This document shows positions 17,001 through 23,837 of a stretch of 35,024 nucleotides of DNA, one piece after another (position 1 is the stretch's first letter; each line of letters starts with the position of its first letter). The position numbers and the translations under genes are program-made. The stretch lies in NCBI GenBank assembly GCA_036841525.1, contig DAITVZ010000059.1, positions 1-35,024 on the forward strand, read 5' to 3'. The notes below the pieces were generated by a model. That model saw only the letters and a list, made by a program, of their open reading frames with translations. It had not been told where the DNA came from and ran no database searches. Source of the stretch: JAAYEA01 sp012689325 (lineage in GTDB: Bacteria; Chloroflexota; Anaerolineae; JAAYEA01).

Positions 17001-17111
17001 TTTGTGGGGCCGCGCAAGGTCTATATGCGCGCCGTGGACAAGTGGGCGCCGGCCTATGGCGGCGACACCGGCTGGACGTACAAGGCCGCCCTGACGGTGC
17101 TGGCGCCATGA
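14085..17111 (+). CDS. large secreted glycosidase-like protein with four C-terminal beta repeats
   Basis: 1008 residues from the ATG at 14085, which opens a clean signal peptide ending near AQA (about residue 32). An upstream in-frame ATG at 14007 would add 26 residues before the signal, so I reject it. The N-terminal half is a TIM barrel with GNEPD (Glu120) and VTEYGV (Glu300), the likely acid/base and nucleophile. From about 400 on there are four beta-sandwich-like repeats, each with a (D)DVYLxIN...GVYxRYDP...LxLRD..xTAW pattern. The barrel is a clear relative of the 17108 protein. The substrate is unknown, but cell-surface or environmental polysaccharide is likely. The stop overlaps the next start (ATGA). 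Confidence 0.8.
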   Translation: MLSRRFIKIAQVLLALALLVGIAAARPAPAQATSLYPESRLRFGYGVTWGWNTSIASYPISAAALKAGWYTDFTWQVTPLRPNGIEFVQVLSVREPFTNWTGLTAAVTNNPGALWIVGNEPDRQEPLHPRAYAQRYREFYTFIKGLDPTARLANGPIVQGTPLRMRYLDDVFHEYQSLYGETMPVDVWTTHEQILREEYDPSNPNVYGCFVPQAYIPRLYNGVIYSVPKPIYCTNTSTGAIGYCQYNEAAELLPGQTWTQGMMYAIADNASSTLFIEHIQRFRQWMKDHGQQNKPLMVTEYGVLYPSILLAGGDDAVLAFMDATFRYLLGTTSFSLGLPADGYRMVQAWNWFSLNVPPYPEPGGYNGSLAEWDEDVLTKFGVKYAQFTNDADPQTGTASPSGGVFQAGPTQYITTTFSDADGIGDLDDVYLMINADELQQGGVYLRFDPDNDRVFLRNLTDTAWVVPDGHTVGTWNVADTTNVTLDARESSVTRAGNTLTVRWGLRFKTPMSGVRYTQWLKARDKHAMFDGWDPAAAFGIGAWAPETVGVSPTSGDLGLGATYLFQTTYSDFNGASNIASAYFLLNASASESGGVYLRYDPATNLLYLRDVANTAWLPAGGIAAGSAGTVSNELVTVKASQCQAIQSGATLTMTWALEFLGPVRGRTLNEYLLVRDAGGLQDGWDLYGAVRVRDVQMQTVQVAPSSGWSEPGALVSFAASYYHSEGWQSMDDVYLLINGTTAQTNCVYARYDPQLNQLWIRLPADTAWTGGGQPGSGGVAKTAWFALDYAATTVTKSADGKTLTVSWAVRPSYRLSALAHNLYLRLTDIGGAAEGWNDRGDWVINRAPSALILPTIYAQPLAFKAGTTFSLEPRYRDQDQSSDLRYLYLAIANNPPTADFHPQGVYIRYDTVERKLYLADWAGTTWGTGYSIPNDTVTLSNEAVNITLKVTKASDADTWTKMLTLRLSFKSAFVGPRKVYMRAVDKWAPAYGGDTGWTYKAALTVLAP

Positions 17112-18214
17112 GACGATTCCCAACGTGGGGGTGGCGGCTGGCGCTGATCGCCGCGCTCTTGCTGGGGCCGGCGGCGCTGGCGCGGGCGGAGGGGACCTCT
17201 CTCTACGCCTCGCCGCTCAAGCGCTTCGGCTTTGGCGTGGCCGGCCGCTACGGCGACATCACCCAATACGACGTCGGCCAGCTCCGCGCGGGGTGGTACA
17301 CCAACTGGGCGTACCAGGCCCATCCGGCGCGGCCCCACGGCATGGAATTCGTGCAGACCATCTATGTGGGCGGCGCGACCTTTGCGCCCAACTGGGCGGC
17401 GCTGGGCCAGGCGGTGGACGCCAACCCCGGCGCCGTCTGGCAGATCGGCAACGAGCCGGACACGCCCGGGCAGGACGCCATGCTGCCGGAGGAATACGCC
17501 CGGCGCTACCACGAGATGCACGAGTTCATCAAGGGGCGCGATCCCACGGCGCGGCTCTCCGCGCCAGGGATCGTGCAGCCCACGCCGCTGCGCCTGCAAT
17601 GGCTGGACCAGGCCTGGCAGGCCCACTATGCCCTCTATGGGACCCGCATGCCCGTGGATATCTGGAACATCCATATCCAGATCCTGCAAGAGGACCGCTA
17701 CTCCTGGGGCTGCGGCGTCCCGCCGGGGAGCGACGTGGACCAGGGCCAGCTCTATAGCGTCTATGACAACGCCAGCCTCGACATCTTTCGCCAGCACATC
17801 GTGGACTTTCGGAGCTGGATGCGCGCCCGCGGCGAGCGGGAAAAGCCGCTGGTCATCTCCGAGTACGGCGTGCTGATGCCTTCCGCCTACCTCGGCGGCG
17901 GCGACGCGGCCCACGGCGACCAGGTGGTCAAGGATTTCATGGTCGGCAGTTTCGACTATATGCTGACGGCGGTGGACGACGAGCTCGGCTGCCCCGCCGA
18001 CGGCAACCGGCTGGTGCAGCGCTGGTCGTGGTACAGCCTGAACGACAAGCTCATCGACCTGCAAACCTTTGTCGGCTACAATGGCTCGCTCTTTGACTGG
18101 CGCGACACGGCCTACCCGGGCACGATCACCCAGTTCGGCCAAACCTATGCCGCCTATACGGCGCGCTTCTCGGGGCGGCAGCTTTACTTGCCGTCCCTGA
18201 GCCGGGCGCCGTGA
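17108..18214 (+). CDS. secreted glycosidase-like protein of the GNEP type
   Basis: 368 residues. The signal peptide (about 1-27, ending ARA) is followed by a single barrel. GNEPD (Glu116) and ISEYGV (Glu252) are the expected catalytic glutamates. It matches the barrel of the preceding 1008-residue protein along its length (for example ...GMEFVQ... with ...GIEFVQ..., and FIKGRDPTARL with FIKGLDPTARL), so the pair probably arose by tandem duplication, with the beta repeats lost or gained. It ends in the short tail RQLYLPSLSRAP. It is translationally coupled to the upstream gene by the ATGA overlap. Confidence 0.8.
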   Translation: MRRFPTWGWRLALIAALLLGPAALARAEGTSLYASPLKRFGFGVAGRYGDITQYDVGQLRAGWYTNWAYQAHPARPHGMEFVQTIYVGGATFAPNWAALGQAVDANPGAVWQIGNEPDTPGQDAMLPEEYARRYHEMHEFIKGRDPTARLSAPGIVQPTPLRLQWLDQAWQAHYALYGTRMPVDIWNIHIQILQEDRYSWGCGVPPGSDVDQGQLYSVYDNASLDIFRQHIVDFRSWMRARGEREKPLVISEYGVLMPSAYLGGGDAAHGDQVVKDFMVGSFDYMLTAVDDELGCPADGNRLVQRWSWYSLNDKLIDLQTFVGYNGSLFDWRDTAYPGTITQFGQTYAAYTARFSGRQLYLPSLSRAP

Positions 18215-18236
18215 CGGGCGAGATCGGCGAACGCGC

Positions 18237-18851
18237 ATGAAACCATCACCCACCATCCCTCGCCGCGAGCGCGCTTGGACCCTGGCCCTCGCCTTGTTGG
18301 CGGGCCTCTCGCTGGCCCTGCTCGGGCTGGCCTTGCCCTGGGGAGCCGTCCAGGGGCAGACCGTGCCGCGCACGCCGCCCCCCACCTGGACGCGCACGCC
18401 GCCGCCGGTGACGCCCGCCCCGCCGCCCACGGACCCGCCGCCCCCCACCTGGACGGCGACGCCGCTCCCTGGCGCGCCCACGCCCATCCCGCGGCCCAAC
18501 CCGGCGCTCTCGCTCAGCGTCTCGCCCGAGTTCGCGGGCCCTGGCGACGCGGTGCGCTTTGTGGTCAGGGCGGTCAACCAGGGCGACGCCCCCGCCGAGG
18601 GCGCCGAGCTATCGCTGGAGGTCCCCTGGCCGCTGGCGGTGCGCGGCGAGCATCGGGCGACCCGGACCCTGGGGGCCTTGCAGCCAAGGGAGGCCATCGA
18701 GTGGGTGGTGGAGGCGACGGTGGAGCGGGACGCCCGCCCCGGCCAGCGCCTGACCTTCCAGGCGGCGCTGCGCTATCGCGATGGGCGGCTCCTCTCCAAC
18801 GGCGTCGCCCTCGAGCTGCCCCCGGCGCTGCTCCCCGCCGCGGGAGGGTAG
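18237..18851 (+). CDS. secreted protein with DUF11/CARDB-like domain
   Basis: 204 residues: a signal segment (about 14-40), a Pro/Thr-rich linker (45-90), then one beta-sandwich domain (about 95-195). The latter has the pattern of DUF11/CARDB-type repeats (SPEFAGPGDAVRFVVRAVNQGDAPAEGAELSL). It probably has an adhesive or structural role at the surface. It lies 22 bp after the preceding gene in the same direction. No enzymatic motif is visible. Confidence 0.7.
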   Translation: MKPSPTIPRRERAWTLALALLAGLSLALLGLALPWGAVQGQTVPRTPPPTWTRTPPPVTPAPPPTDPPPPTWTATPLPGAPTPIPRPNPALSLSVSPEFAGPGDAVRFVVRAVNQGDAPAEGAELSLEVPWPLAVRGEHRATRTLGALQPREAIEWVVEATVERDARPGQRLTFQAALRYRDGRLLSNGVALELPPALLPAAGG

Positions 18852-18900
18852 CCCCCTGGACCCTCGGGAACCCTCGGCGCCGCCCCGGCGTCCTCAGACC

Positions 18901-20913
18901 ATGAACACACCAGCGCAATCCACAGGAGCGACTCAAGTCGCTACTACCTGGTCCGGATGTCGTTCCTCTCTTGCCCCCCTGATCAAGCGGGGGCTGGGGG
19001 GGATTCTGCTCCTGCTCATCCTGCTGGCCGGCTGCCAGCCGCCCAAGCCGTCTTCGGCGCCGCCGACCTCGACGCCCGCCGCGCCGCCGACCCCCGTCGC
19101 GACAGCGACGGCCATTTCCACCTCGACGCCCTGGATCTTTACCCGCATCCCCACCCACACGCCCGAGCCGCCCGCCACCGCCACCGGCGCGATGGCCTCG
19201 CGCACCGCCTACCCGCCGCCGGCGACGCCGAGCGCAACCAGCGTCTCCAGCGACACGCCCTTCCCCACGGCGACCTCGACCGTCGCGCCTACCACCACGG
19301 CCACCGCTGCCGTCGAGGCCGCGCCGCGCACGGCGGGCCTGGTCCCCATCCTCTACGAGATGCAGGACTATGAGAACACCGATTGGCGGCTGGCCCGCCC
19401 GGACTGGGGGCCGCTGGGGTCGTGGATGTGGTGGCCCTGGGCGCGGCTGAACCCCGAGCCGGGGCGCTACAACTGGGAGCTCATCGACAGCTACCTGACC
19501 ACCGCCGCGGCGCAGCAGGTGGAGTTGGCCAGCGGCGAGCTGATCCCCAAGCCGGTGGCGCTCAGCGTGCAGATCTACCCCGACAAGGGCGCGGACGGCA
19601 CGCCGGGCTGGGTCTATGACCGCTACATCCCCGCCGCGCCGCGCCTGGGCGATGCGCGCGTCGGCTGGCTGGTGGACCCCGACGGCGAGGGCGCCTGCGC
19701 GCCGACCGGCGTCCCCCGCTGGGGCGACGCCACCTGGGAGCGGCTCTACGACGAGTTCGTGCTGGCGCTGGGCCAGCGCTACGACGCCGACCCGCGGGTC
19801 AACTCGGTCTGGATCGCCACGGGGCTCTATGGCGAGACCATCGAGGAAAAGACCTACGACGGCTGCCGCTATGTGTTCGGCCACGGCGGCGATTTCGCCC
19901 AGTGGGTGCTGCACGCCATGGAGACCTATCGCCGCGCCTTTCCCACCAAGCCGCTCTTTATCATCAACAGCGGCGGCTGGGGCACCCGCAAGGATACCGC
20001 GGCGCTGGCGGCGACCATGGACCCGCCCATGGGGATCAAGCTCAACGTGCTGGCCCCCGACCTGAACGATTCCTATGGCTACAACTCGTTGGCCGGCGGC
20101 GGCAAGTTCGAGATCGTCAACCAGTACTCCGAGACGCTGCCCATCGCCTTCGAGCACGCCTTCCCCGCGCGCCCCGCCGACGCCTACTGGTCCATCATGA
20201 ACGCGCTGGCCCACCGCGCCGACCTGCTGGATTTCGACGCGCCCGAGATGTTCGAGGTGATCCGCGGGCTGGACCCGATCTTTCCGCTCTGGGATTTCAT
20301 CGACGCGCACCTGGGCCGCGACGCCCAGACCACCCCCGACGTCTGGATTCTCTTGCGCGACACCTACCACACCAAGGCCAAGTACCAGGGCTGGTCCTCG
20401 GGCGAATACGGCGACTGGGACTTTTATCTGACGCGCCCCGAGGGGATCCCCGGCAACGCCACCGTCGCGCTCACCGAGACCATCGCCTCGGCGCTGCCCG
20501 CCCCCGCCGCCCGGCACATCTATGGCTACCACTCGGCCCGGCGCACCGACCAGGCCAGCGGCAACCGCTACATGTCCTTCGACGTGGACGACCGCTACCC
20601 CTACGCCGGGCAGGCGCCCATCGCGGCGGGGGGAAGCGTCGGCTATACGGTGGAGGCCGTGCTGCTGAATCGGGGCGAGGACGAGGTGGCGCTGGAATAC
20701 CTGAACGCGCGGGGCGAGTGGGTCAGCCAGGTCGCGCGCAAGGGCGCCGCGCTGGGGCCGGTGGATGATTGGGTCACGGTCCGCTGGACGCTGCCCGACG
20801 CCCATTTCGCCAACCAGCTCCCCGGCGGGACCGATTTCCGGCTCGATTCCCGCGGCGACGGCGACGAGGTGGTGCACCGGATCATCGTCACGGGTTTCCG
20901 CGCGGGGTCGTAA
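18901..20913 (+). CDS. lipoprotein with GH42-like barrel
   Basis: 670 residues from ATG 18901. The lipobox is LLAGC (Cys45), preceded by an unusually long n-region. This n-region is encoded by two dispersed repeats: GAGCGACTCAAGTCGCTACT (18927-18946), and a palindromic word around CCCCCTGATCAAGCGGGGG just before the hydrophobic core. A Thr/Pro linker (about 48-140) leads to a barrel with NPEPGRYNWELID, typical of beta-galactosidase-like clan GH-A proteins, and ATGLYGETIE, a possible acid/base region. A beta domain ends the protein. No closer start codon exists in frame before the hydrophobic segment, and the ribosome-binding site is weak, so the start is uncertain. Confidence 0.7.
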   Translation: MNTPAQSTGATQVATTWSGCRSSLAPLIKRGLGGILLLLILLAGCQPPKPSSAPPTSTPAAPPTPVATATAISTSTPWIFTRIPTHTPEPPATATGAMASRTAYPPPATPSATSVSSDTPFPTATSTVAPTTTATAAVEAAPRTAGLVPILYEMQDYENTDWRLARPDWGPLGSWMWWPWARLNPEPGRYNWELIDSYLTTAAAQQVELASGELIPKPVALSVQIYPDKGADGTPGWVYDRYIPAAPRLGDARVGWLVDPDGEGACAPTGVPRWGDATWERLYDEFVLALGQRYDADPRVNSVWIATGLYGETIEEKTYDGCRYVFGHGGDFAQWVLHAMETYRRAFPTKPLFIINSGGWGTRKDTAALAATMDPPMGIKLNVLAPDLNDSYGYNSLAGGGKFEIVNQYSETLPIAFEHAFPARPADAYWSIMNALAHRADLLDFDAPEMFEVIRGLDPIFPLWDFIDAHLGRDAQTTPDVWILLRDTYHTKAKYQGWSSGEYGDWDFYLTRPEGIPGNATVALTETIASALPAPAARHIYGYHSARRTDQASGNRYMSFDVDDRYPYAGQAPIAAGGSVGYTVEAVLLNRGEDEVALEYLNARGEWVSQVARKGAALGPVDDWVTVRWTLPDAHFANQLPGGTDFRLDSRGDGDEVVHRIIVTGFRAGS

Positions 20914-21464
20914 GGAGAGGGGCGGTCACGGGGGAGCGCGCGGGGTCGTGGCAAAAAAAGAGGGCGGTCACGGGGGACCGCGCGGGGCCGAGACAAAAAA
21001 AGAGGGCGGTCACGGGGGACCGCGCGGGGCCGAGACAAAAAGAGAGGGCGGTCACGGGGGAGCGCGCGGGGCCGAGACAAAAAAAGAGGGCGGTCACGGG
21101 GGAGCGCGCGGGGCCGAGACAAAAAAAGAGGGCGGTCACNNNNNNNNNNNNNNNNNNNNNNNNNNNNNNNNNNNNNNNNNNNNNNNNNNNNNNNNNNNNN
21201 NNNNNNNNNNNNNNNNNNNNNNNNNNNNNNNNNNNNNNNGGGGGACCGCCCCTACGCCCGAAATCCATGCCGCTCGGCATTCCATGCCGCCGCGCCCCTC
21301 GCCTCTTCTCTCTTCCTACCCTGTCTTTCTCTGTGTCCTCTGCGCCTCGGCGGTGGATTTTCCCTGGCCTCTTCTCTCTTCCTACCTTTTCCTTCTCTGT
21401 GTCCTCTGTGTCTCTGTGGTGGATTTCCCCCATCGCGGACGGGGGCGATCACGGGGGATCGCCC
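20914..21464. repeat. gene-free repeat region: 42-bp tandem repeat, gap, other repeats
   Basis: A 42-bp unit starts at 20920, 20962, 21004, 21046, 21088 and 21130 (words GGGCGGTCACGGGGGACCGC, then GGGGCCGAGACAAAAAAAGA) and runs into the N gap. The core GGTC/GACC is self-complementary. After the gap come the GGCAT/ATGCC word (about 21277-21289), a two-copy direct repeat with 66-bp offset (21302, 21368; CTCTTCTCTCTTCCTACC), and a hairpin GGGGCGATC/GATCGCCCC (21442-21465) that abuts the SnoaL-like gene stop. I see no gene here; the frame reading through the 42-bp repeat is low-complexity. Confidence 0.9.
21140..21239. other. assembly gap (100 N)
   Basis: Exactly 100 N inside the 42-bp tandem repeat; true length unknown. 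Confidence 0.99.
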
Positions 21465-21899
21465 CTACCTTGCTTCCGGCGGGCGGATCACCTCGCCGAG
21501 CTGCTGCAATACCTCCAGGATGTTGGTCTGCTCCCACACGTCGGTGATCAGCCCGTCGGCGAGGCGATAGATGTCGATGTACCGGCGCACCAGGCTCTGC
21601 CCCGTCTTTTTGACCATGCCATACCCCGCCACCGGCCAGTCGCCCACATGGACCGCCTGGATCGTCAGCCGCGAGACCACCCGGTCCCCCTCCCCGATCA
21701 GGTCCTCGATGACCACGCGGAGGTCGCCGAAATAGTCGCAGCGCTTCATGGCGATCGCCACCCACTGCTCGCGGGTGCAGGTGAAGCCGTTGTGGGTGAA
21801 CTCGGGGGCGAGAAAGGCAGCCGCGGCAACCGGGTCCTTCTCGGTGAGGGCGAGATGGATAAAGTGACGTACGAGGGCTTTGTTCTCTCGTGCGGTCAT
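21465..21899 (-). CDS. SnoaL-like / ester cyclase-type protein
   Basis: 144 residues with the NTF2-like fold pattern of SnoaL-like proteins (an opening helix NKALVRHFIHLAL, ...FLAPEFTHNG..., a conserved strand region ending in DIYRLADGLITDVWEQTN). The family includes polyketide cyclases and many uncharacterised small-molecule binding proteins; no substrate can be inferred. The ATG at 21899 has AGGAG seven bases upstream, so the start is well supported. The TAG stop (21467-21465) is the end of a GTAGGGGC hairpin repeat. A promoter about 270 bp upstream implies a long leader. Confidence 0.8.
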   Translation of the reverse strand: MTARENKALVRHFIHLALTEKDPVAAAAFLAPEFTHNGFTCTREQWVAIAMKRCDYFGDLRVVIEDLIGEGDRVVSRLTIQAVHVGDWPVAGYGMVKKTGQSLVRRYIDIYRLADGLITDVWEQTNILEVLQQLGEVIRPPEAR

Positions 21900-22169
21900 C
21901 TGGGCGCTCCTCTGTGGGTGCTGGCTGCTCCTGCTGGGGCAAGGGCAGGCCCGCGCGAAGCGGTTCCCCGATCGTAGCTTCGGGCGGTGAAACGGCGCTT
22001 GGGACGCCACCGCGGGGTGCGTGAGGGCGAGATGGGCTCAACGCGAGGGACGACGGCAATGGCGTGGAGAATGGGAGGCGGGGATCGGGTCGTCGAGGCG
22101 TTGGACCAGCGGCCGGGCATCCTTGGCGGCTGCCCCAGCGCCCCGGCGCCTGTGGGACAACTAACCACT
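21900..22169 (-). other. long leader region without a recognisable gene
   Basis: Between the promoter at 22170-22198 and the SnoaL-like start there are about 260 bases with no convincing reading frame. No known riboswitch was recognised by eye. Confidence 0.5.
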
Positions 22170-22198
22170 AGTATAGCACATGTTGGGTCAAAAAGCAA
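22170..22198 (-). promoter_or_regulatory. promoter upstream of the SnoaL-like gene
   Basis: On the minus strand: TTGCTT (22198-22193), 17-bp spacer, TATACT (22175-22170). This AT-richer patch stands out in the GC-rich surroundings. Confidence 0.65.
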
Positions 22199-22231
22199 GG
22201 GGGCTGTAACTAGTTCTCAAGGCGGGCGTCG

Positions 22232-22270
22232 GTAGGGGCGTGGTAGGGCAATTCATGAATTGCCCCTACC
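22232..22270. repeat. GTAGGGGC-type hairpin repeat at a gene end
   Basis: GGGCAATTCATGAATTGCCC (22246-22265) is a perfect 20-nt palindrome, flanked by GTA and CTAC. A second GGTAGGGGCG word lies just left at 22231-22240. The CTA at 22266-22268 is the stop codon of the minus-strand deacetylase. Confidence 0.9.
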
Positions 22271-23312
22271 GCGTCTGCGGCACGTCGACCGCCTCCAGGT
22301 AGGCGATGCGCAACGCCAGGTCCTCCACCGTGTCGTCGCCGCGCACCCGCACCCGCGCCAGCTCGAGCATCCCGTCCGAGGTGTGCCGCACCCCTTGCCG
22401 CGTGGTGATCCCCGTCCAATAGTGGGCCGACCGGATCACCGCCATGACCTGCTCGTCATAATACCCCAGGGGATAGCAAAAGGCGGTGACGGGCTTGCCC
22501 GTCCGCTCCTCCACGGCCTGCTTGGGCCCCAGGCTCTGCCAGACCAGGAAATCCACCGTCTGCCCGCGCAGGTCGGGGTGGGAATAGCTGTGCGTGCCGA
22601 TCTCCATCCCCGCGGCGCCCATGGCGCGGATGTCGTCCCAGGAGAGGTATTCGGGCCGCCCCTCGTCGGCAAAGCCGGTGATGGGGAAGAACGTCCCGAT
22701 GAACCCGTATTCCTGCAACAGCGGGAAGGCGTTGGCAAAATGGTCCTTGTGCCCATCGTCAAAGCTGAGGATCAGCGGCTTGGCCGGGAGCGGCGCGCCC
22801 CGTTGCAGGTGCAGCGCCAGGTCGTAAAAGGTGATGGTCGTGTAGCCCGCCTCGCGGAAATAGGCCAGTTGCGCGGCCAAGGACTCGGGCGGCAGCGACA
22901 GGTCGCGGCGCAGCGCGTCGGCGTCCGGCGGCGGCGCCGAGATGTAATGGTACATCAGGATCGGCACCACCGCCTCGCGATAGACCCCGTCCGGCGTGGG
23001 GAGCAGGGGCGTGGGGGTGGGCGTCTCGGTGGCCGTGGCGGTGTGGGTGGCCGTCCCCGTCGCCGACGGGCTCGGCGTGGCGGTGGGCGTGCCCGTGAGG
23101 GTCGCCGTCCCCGTCGGCATAGGCGTGGCGGTCAGCGTGGGCGTCCCCGTCGCCGTGCTCGTCGCTGTGGGCGTCGCTGTGCTCGTCACCGTCGGCGTGA
23201 GCGTGGCGGTCGGCGTCGGCGTTGCCGGCTCCCCGCACCCCGCCAGCAGCGCCAGCAGCATGACCAGCGCCGCCAGATGTAGTAACGACTTGAGTCGTTC
23301 TTCTCCTGCCAC
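22266..23312 (-). CDS. lipoprotein polysaccharide deacetylase (NodB domain)
   Basis: About 348 residues from a GTG at 23312. The lipobox is LLAGC (Cys26), followed by a Thr/Pro linker (about 30-105). The NodB domain starts at VPILMYH (116-122) and carries FDDG (184-187) plus the metal-binding HSYSH (His241, His245). The enzyme should de-N- or de-O-acetylate a surface polysaccharide outside the cell. The reading frame stays open upstream through the 93-bp tandem repeats (31 codons each), so the true start may lie further up. The GTG is the closest start codon to the hydrophobic core, but itself lies in repeat sequence. The TAG stop belongs to a hairpin repeat. Confidence 0.82.
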   Translation of the reverse strand: MAGEERLKSLLHLAALVMLLALLAGCGEPATPTPTATLTPTVTSTATPTATSTATGTPTLTATPMPTGTATLTGTPTATPSPSATGTATHTATATETPTPTPLLPTPDGVYREAVVPILMYHYISAPPPDADALRRDLSLPPESLAAQLAYFREAGYTTITFYDLALHLQRGAPLPAKPLILSFDDGHKDHFANAFPLLQEYGFIGTFFPITGFADEGRPEYLSWDDIRAMGAAGMEIGTHSYSHPDLRGQTVDFLVWQSLGPKQAVEERTGKPVTAFCYPLGYYDEQVMAVIRSAHYWTGITTRQGVRHTSDGMLELARVRVRGDDTVEDLALRIAYLEAVDVPQTR

Positions 23313-23790
23313 GCCCGGCGCGGGGGGGATCGGACTCGGAGCGACTAAAGTCGCTACTACATGGTCCGGATGTAGTGACGACTTGAGTCGTTCTTCTCCT
23401 GCCACGCCCGGCGCGGGGGGGATCGGACTCGGAGCGACTAAAGTCGCTACTACATGGTCCGGATGTAGTGACGACTTGAGTCGTTCTTCTCCTGCCACGC
23501 CCGGCGCGGGGGGGATCGGATTCGGAGCGACTAAAGTCGCTACTACATGGTCCGGATGTAGTAACGACTTGAGTCGTTCTTCTCCTGCCACGCCCGGCGC
23601 GGGGGGGATCGGACTCGGNNNNNNNNNNNNNNNNNNNNNNNNNNNNNNNNNNNNNNNNNNNNNNNNNNNNNNNNNNNNNNNNNNNNNNNNNNNNNNNNNN
23701 NNNNNNNNNNNNNNNNNNCCACGCCCGGCGCGGGGGGGATCGGATTCGGAGCGACTAAAGTCGCTACTACATGTAGTAACGACTTTAGTC
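23277..23790. repeat. 93-bp tandem repeat array with assembly gap
   Basis: Units start at 23277, 23370, 23463 and 23556, and part of another follows the gap at 23719. Each unit holds a hairpin ACGACT-TGA-GTCGT, the word CCACGCCCGGCGCGGGGGGG, and a hairpin GCGACT-AAA-GTCGC with TACTAC. The small differences between copies (GTAGTAACG or GTAGTGACG; GGACTCGG or GGATTCGG) show they are distinct. On the minus strand the unit is 31 sense codons continuous with the deacetylase leader. A related hairpin is embedded in the start of the 18901 lipoprotein gene. There are no spacers of CRISPR type. Confidence 0.92.
23619..23718. other. assembly gap (100 N)
   Basis: Exactly 100 N within the 93-bp tandem array, so the number of units is unknown. 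Confidence 0.99.
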
Positions 23791-23837
23791 GTTCCTTCTT
23801 CTCACGCACGCAAACTCGGTCCGCGGCCAAGCTCGCC

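Noticed and set aside
14091..17123. long minus-strand open frame opposite the large glycosidase-like gene
   Set aside because: High-GC antisense frame; its translation is Gly/Val/His-rich and low in structure, whereas the plus frame has a signal peptide, catalytic motifs and repeats.
20888..21433. minus-strand protein with 14-residue repeats
   Set aside because: It is only the 42-bp tandem repeat read as codons, crossing an N gap, without start signals or recognisable domain.
23277..23790. CRISPR array
   Set aside because: The 93-bp units are nearly identical over their whole length with no unique spacers and no cas genes nearby; it is a tandem repeat.
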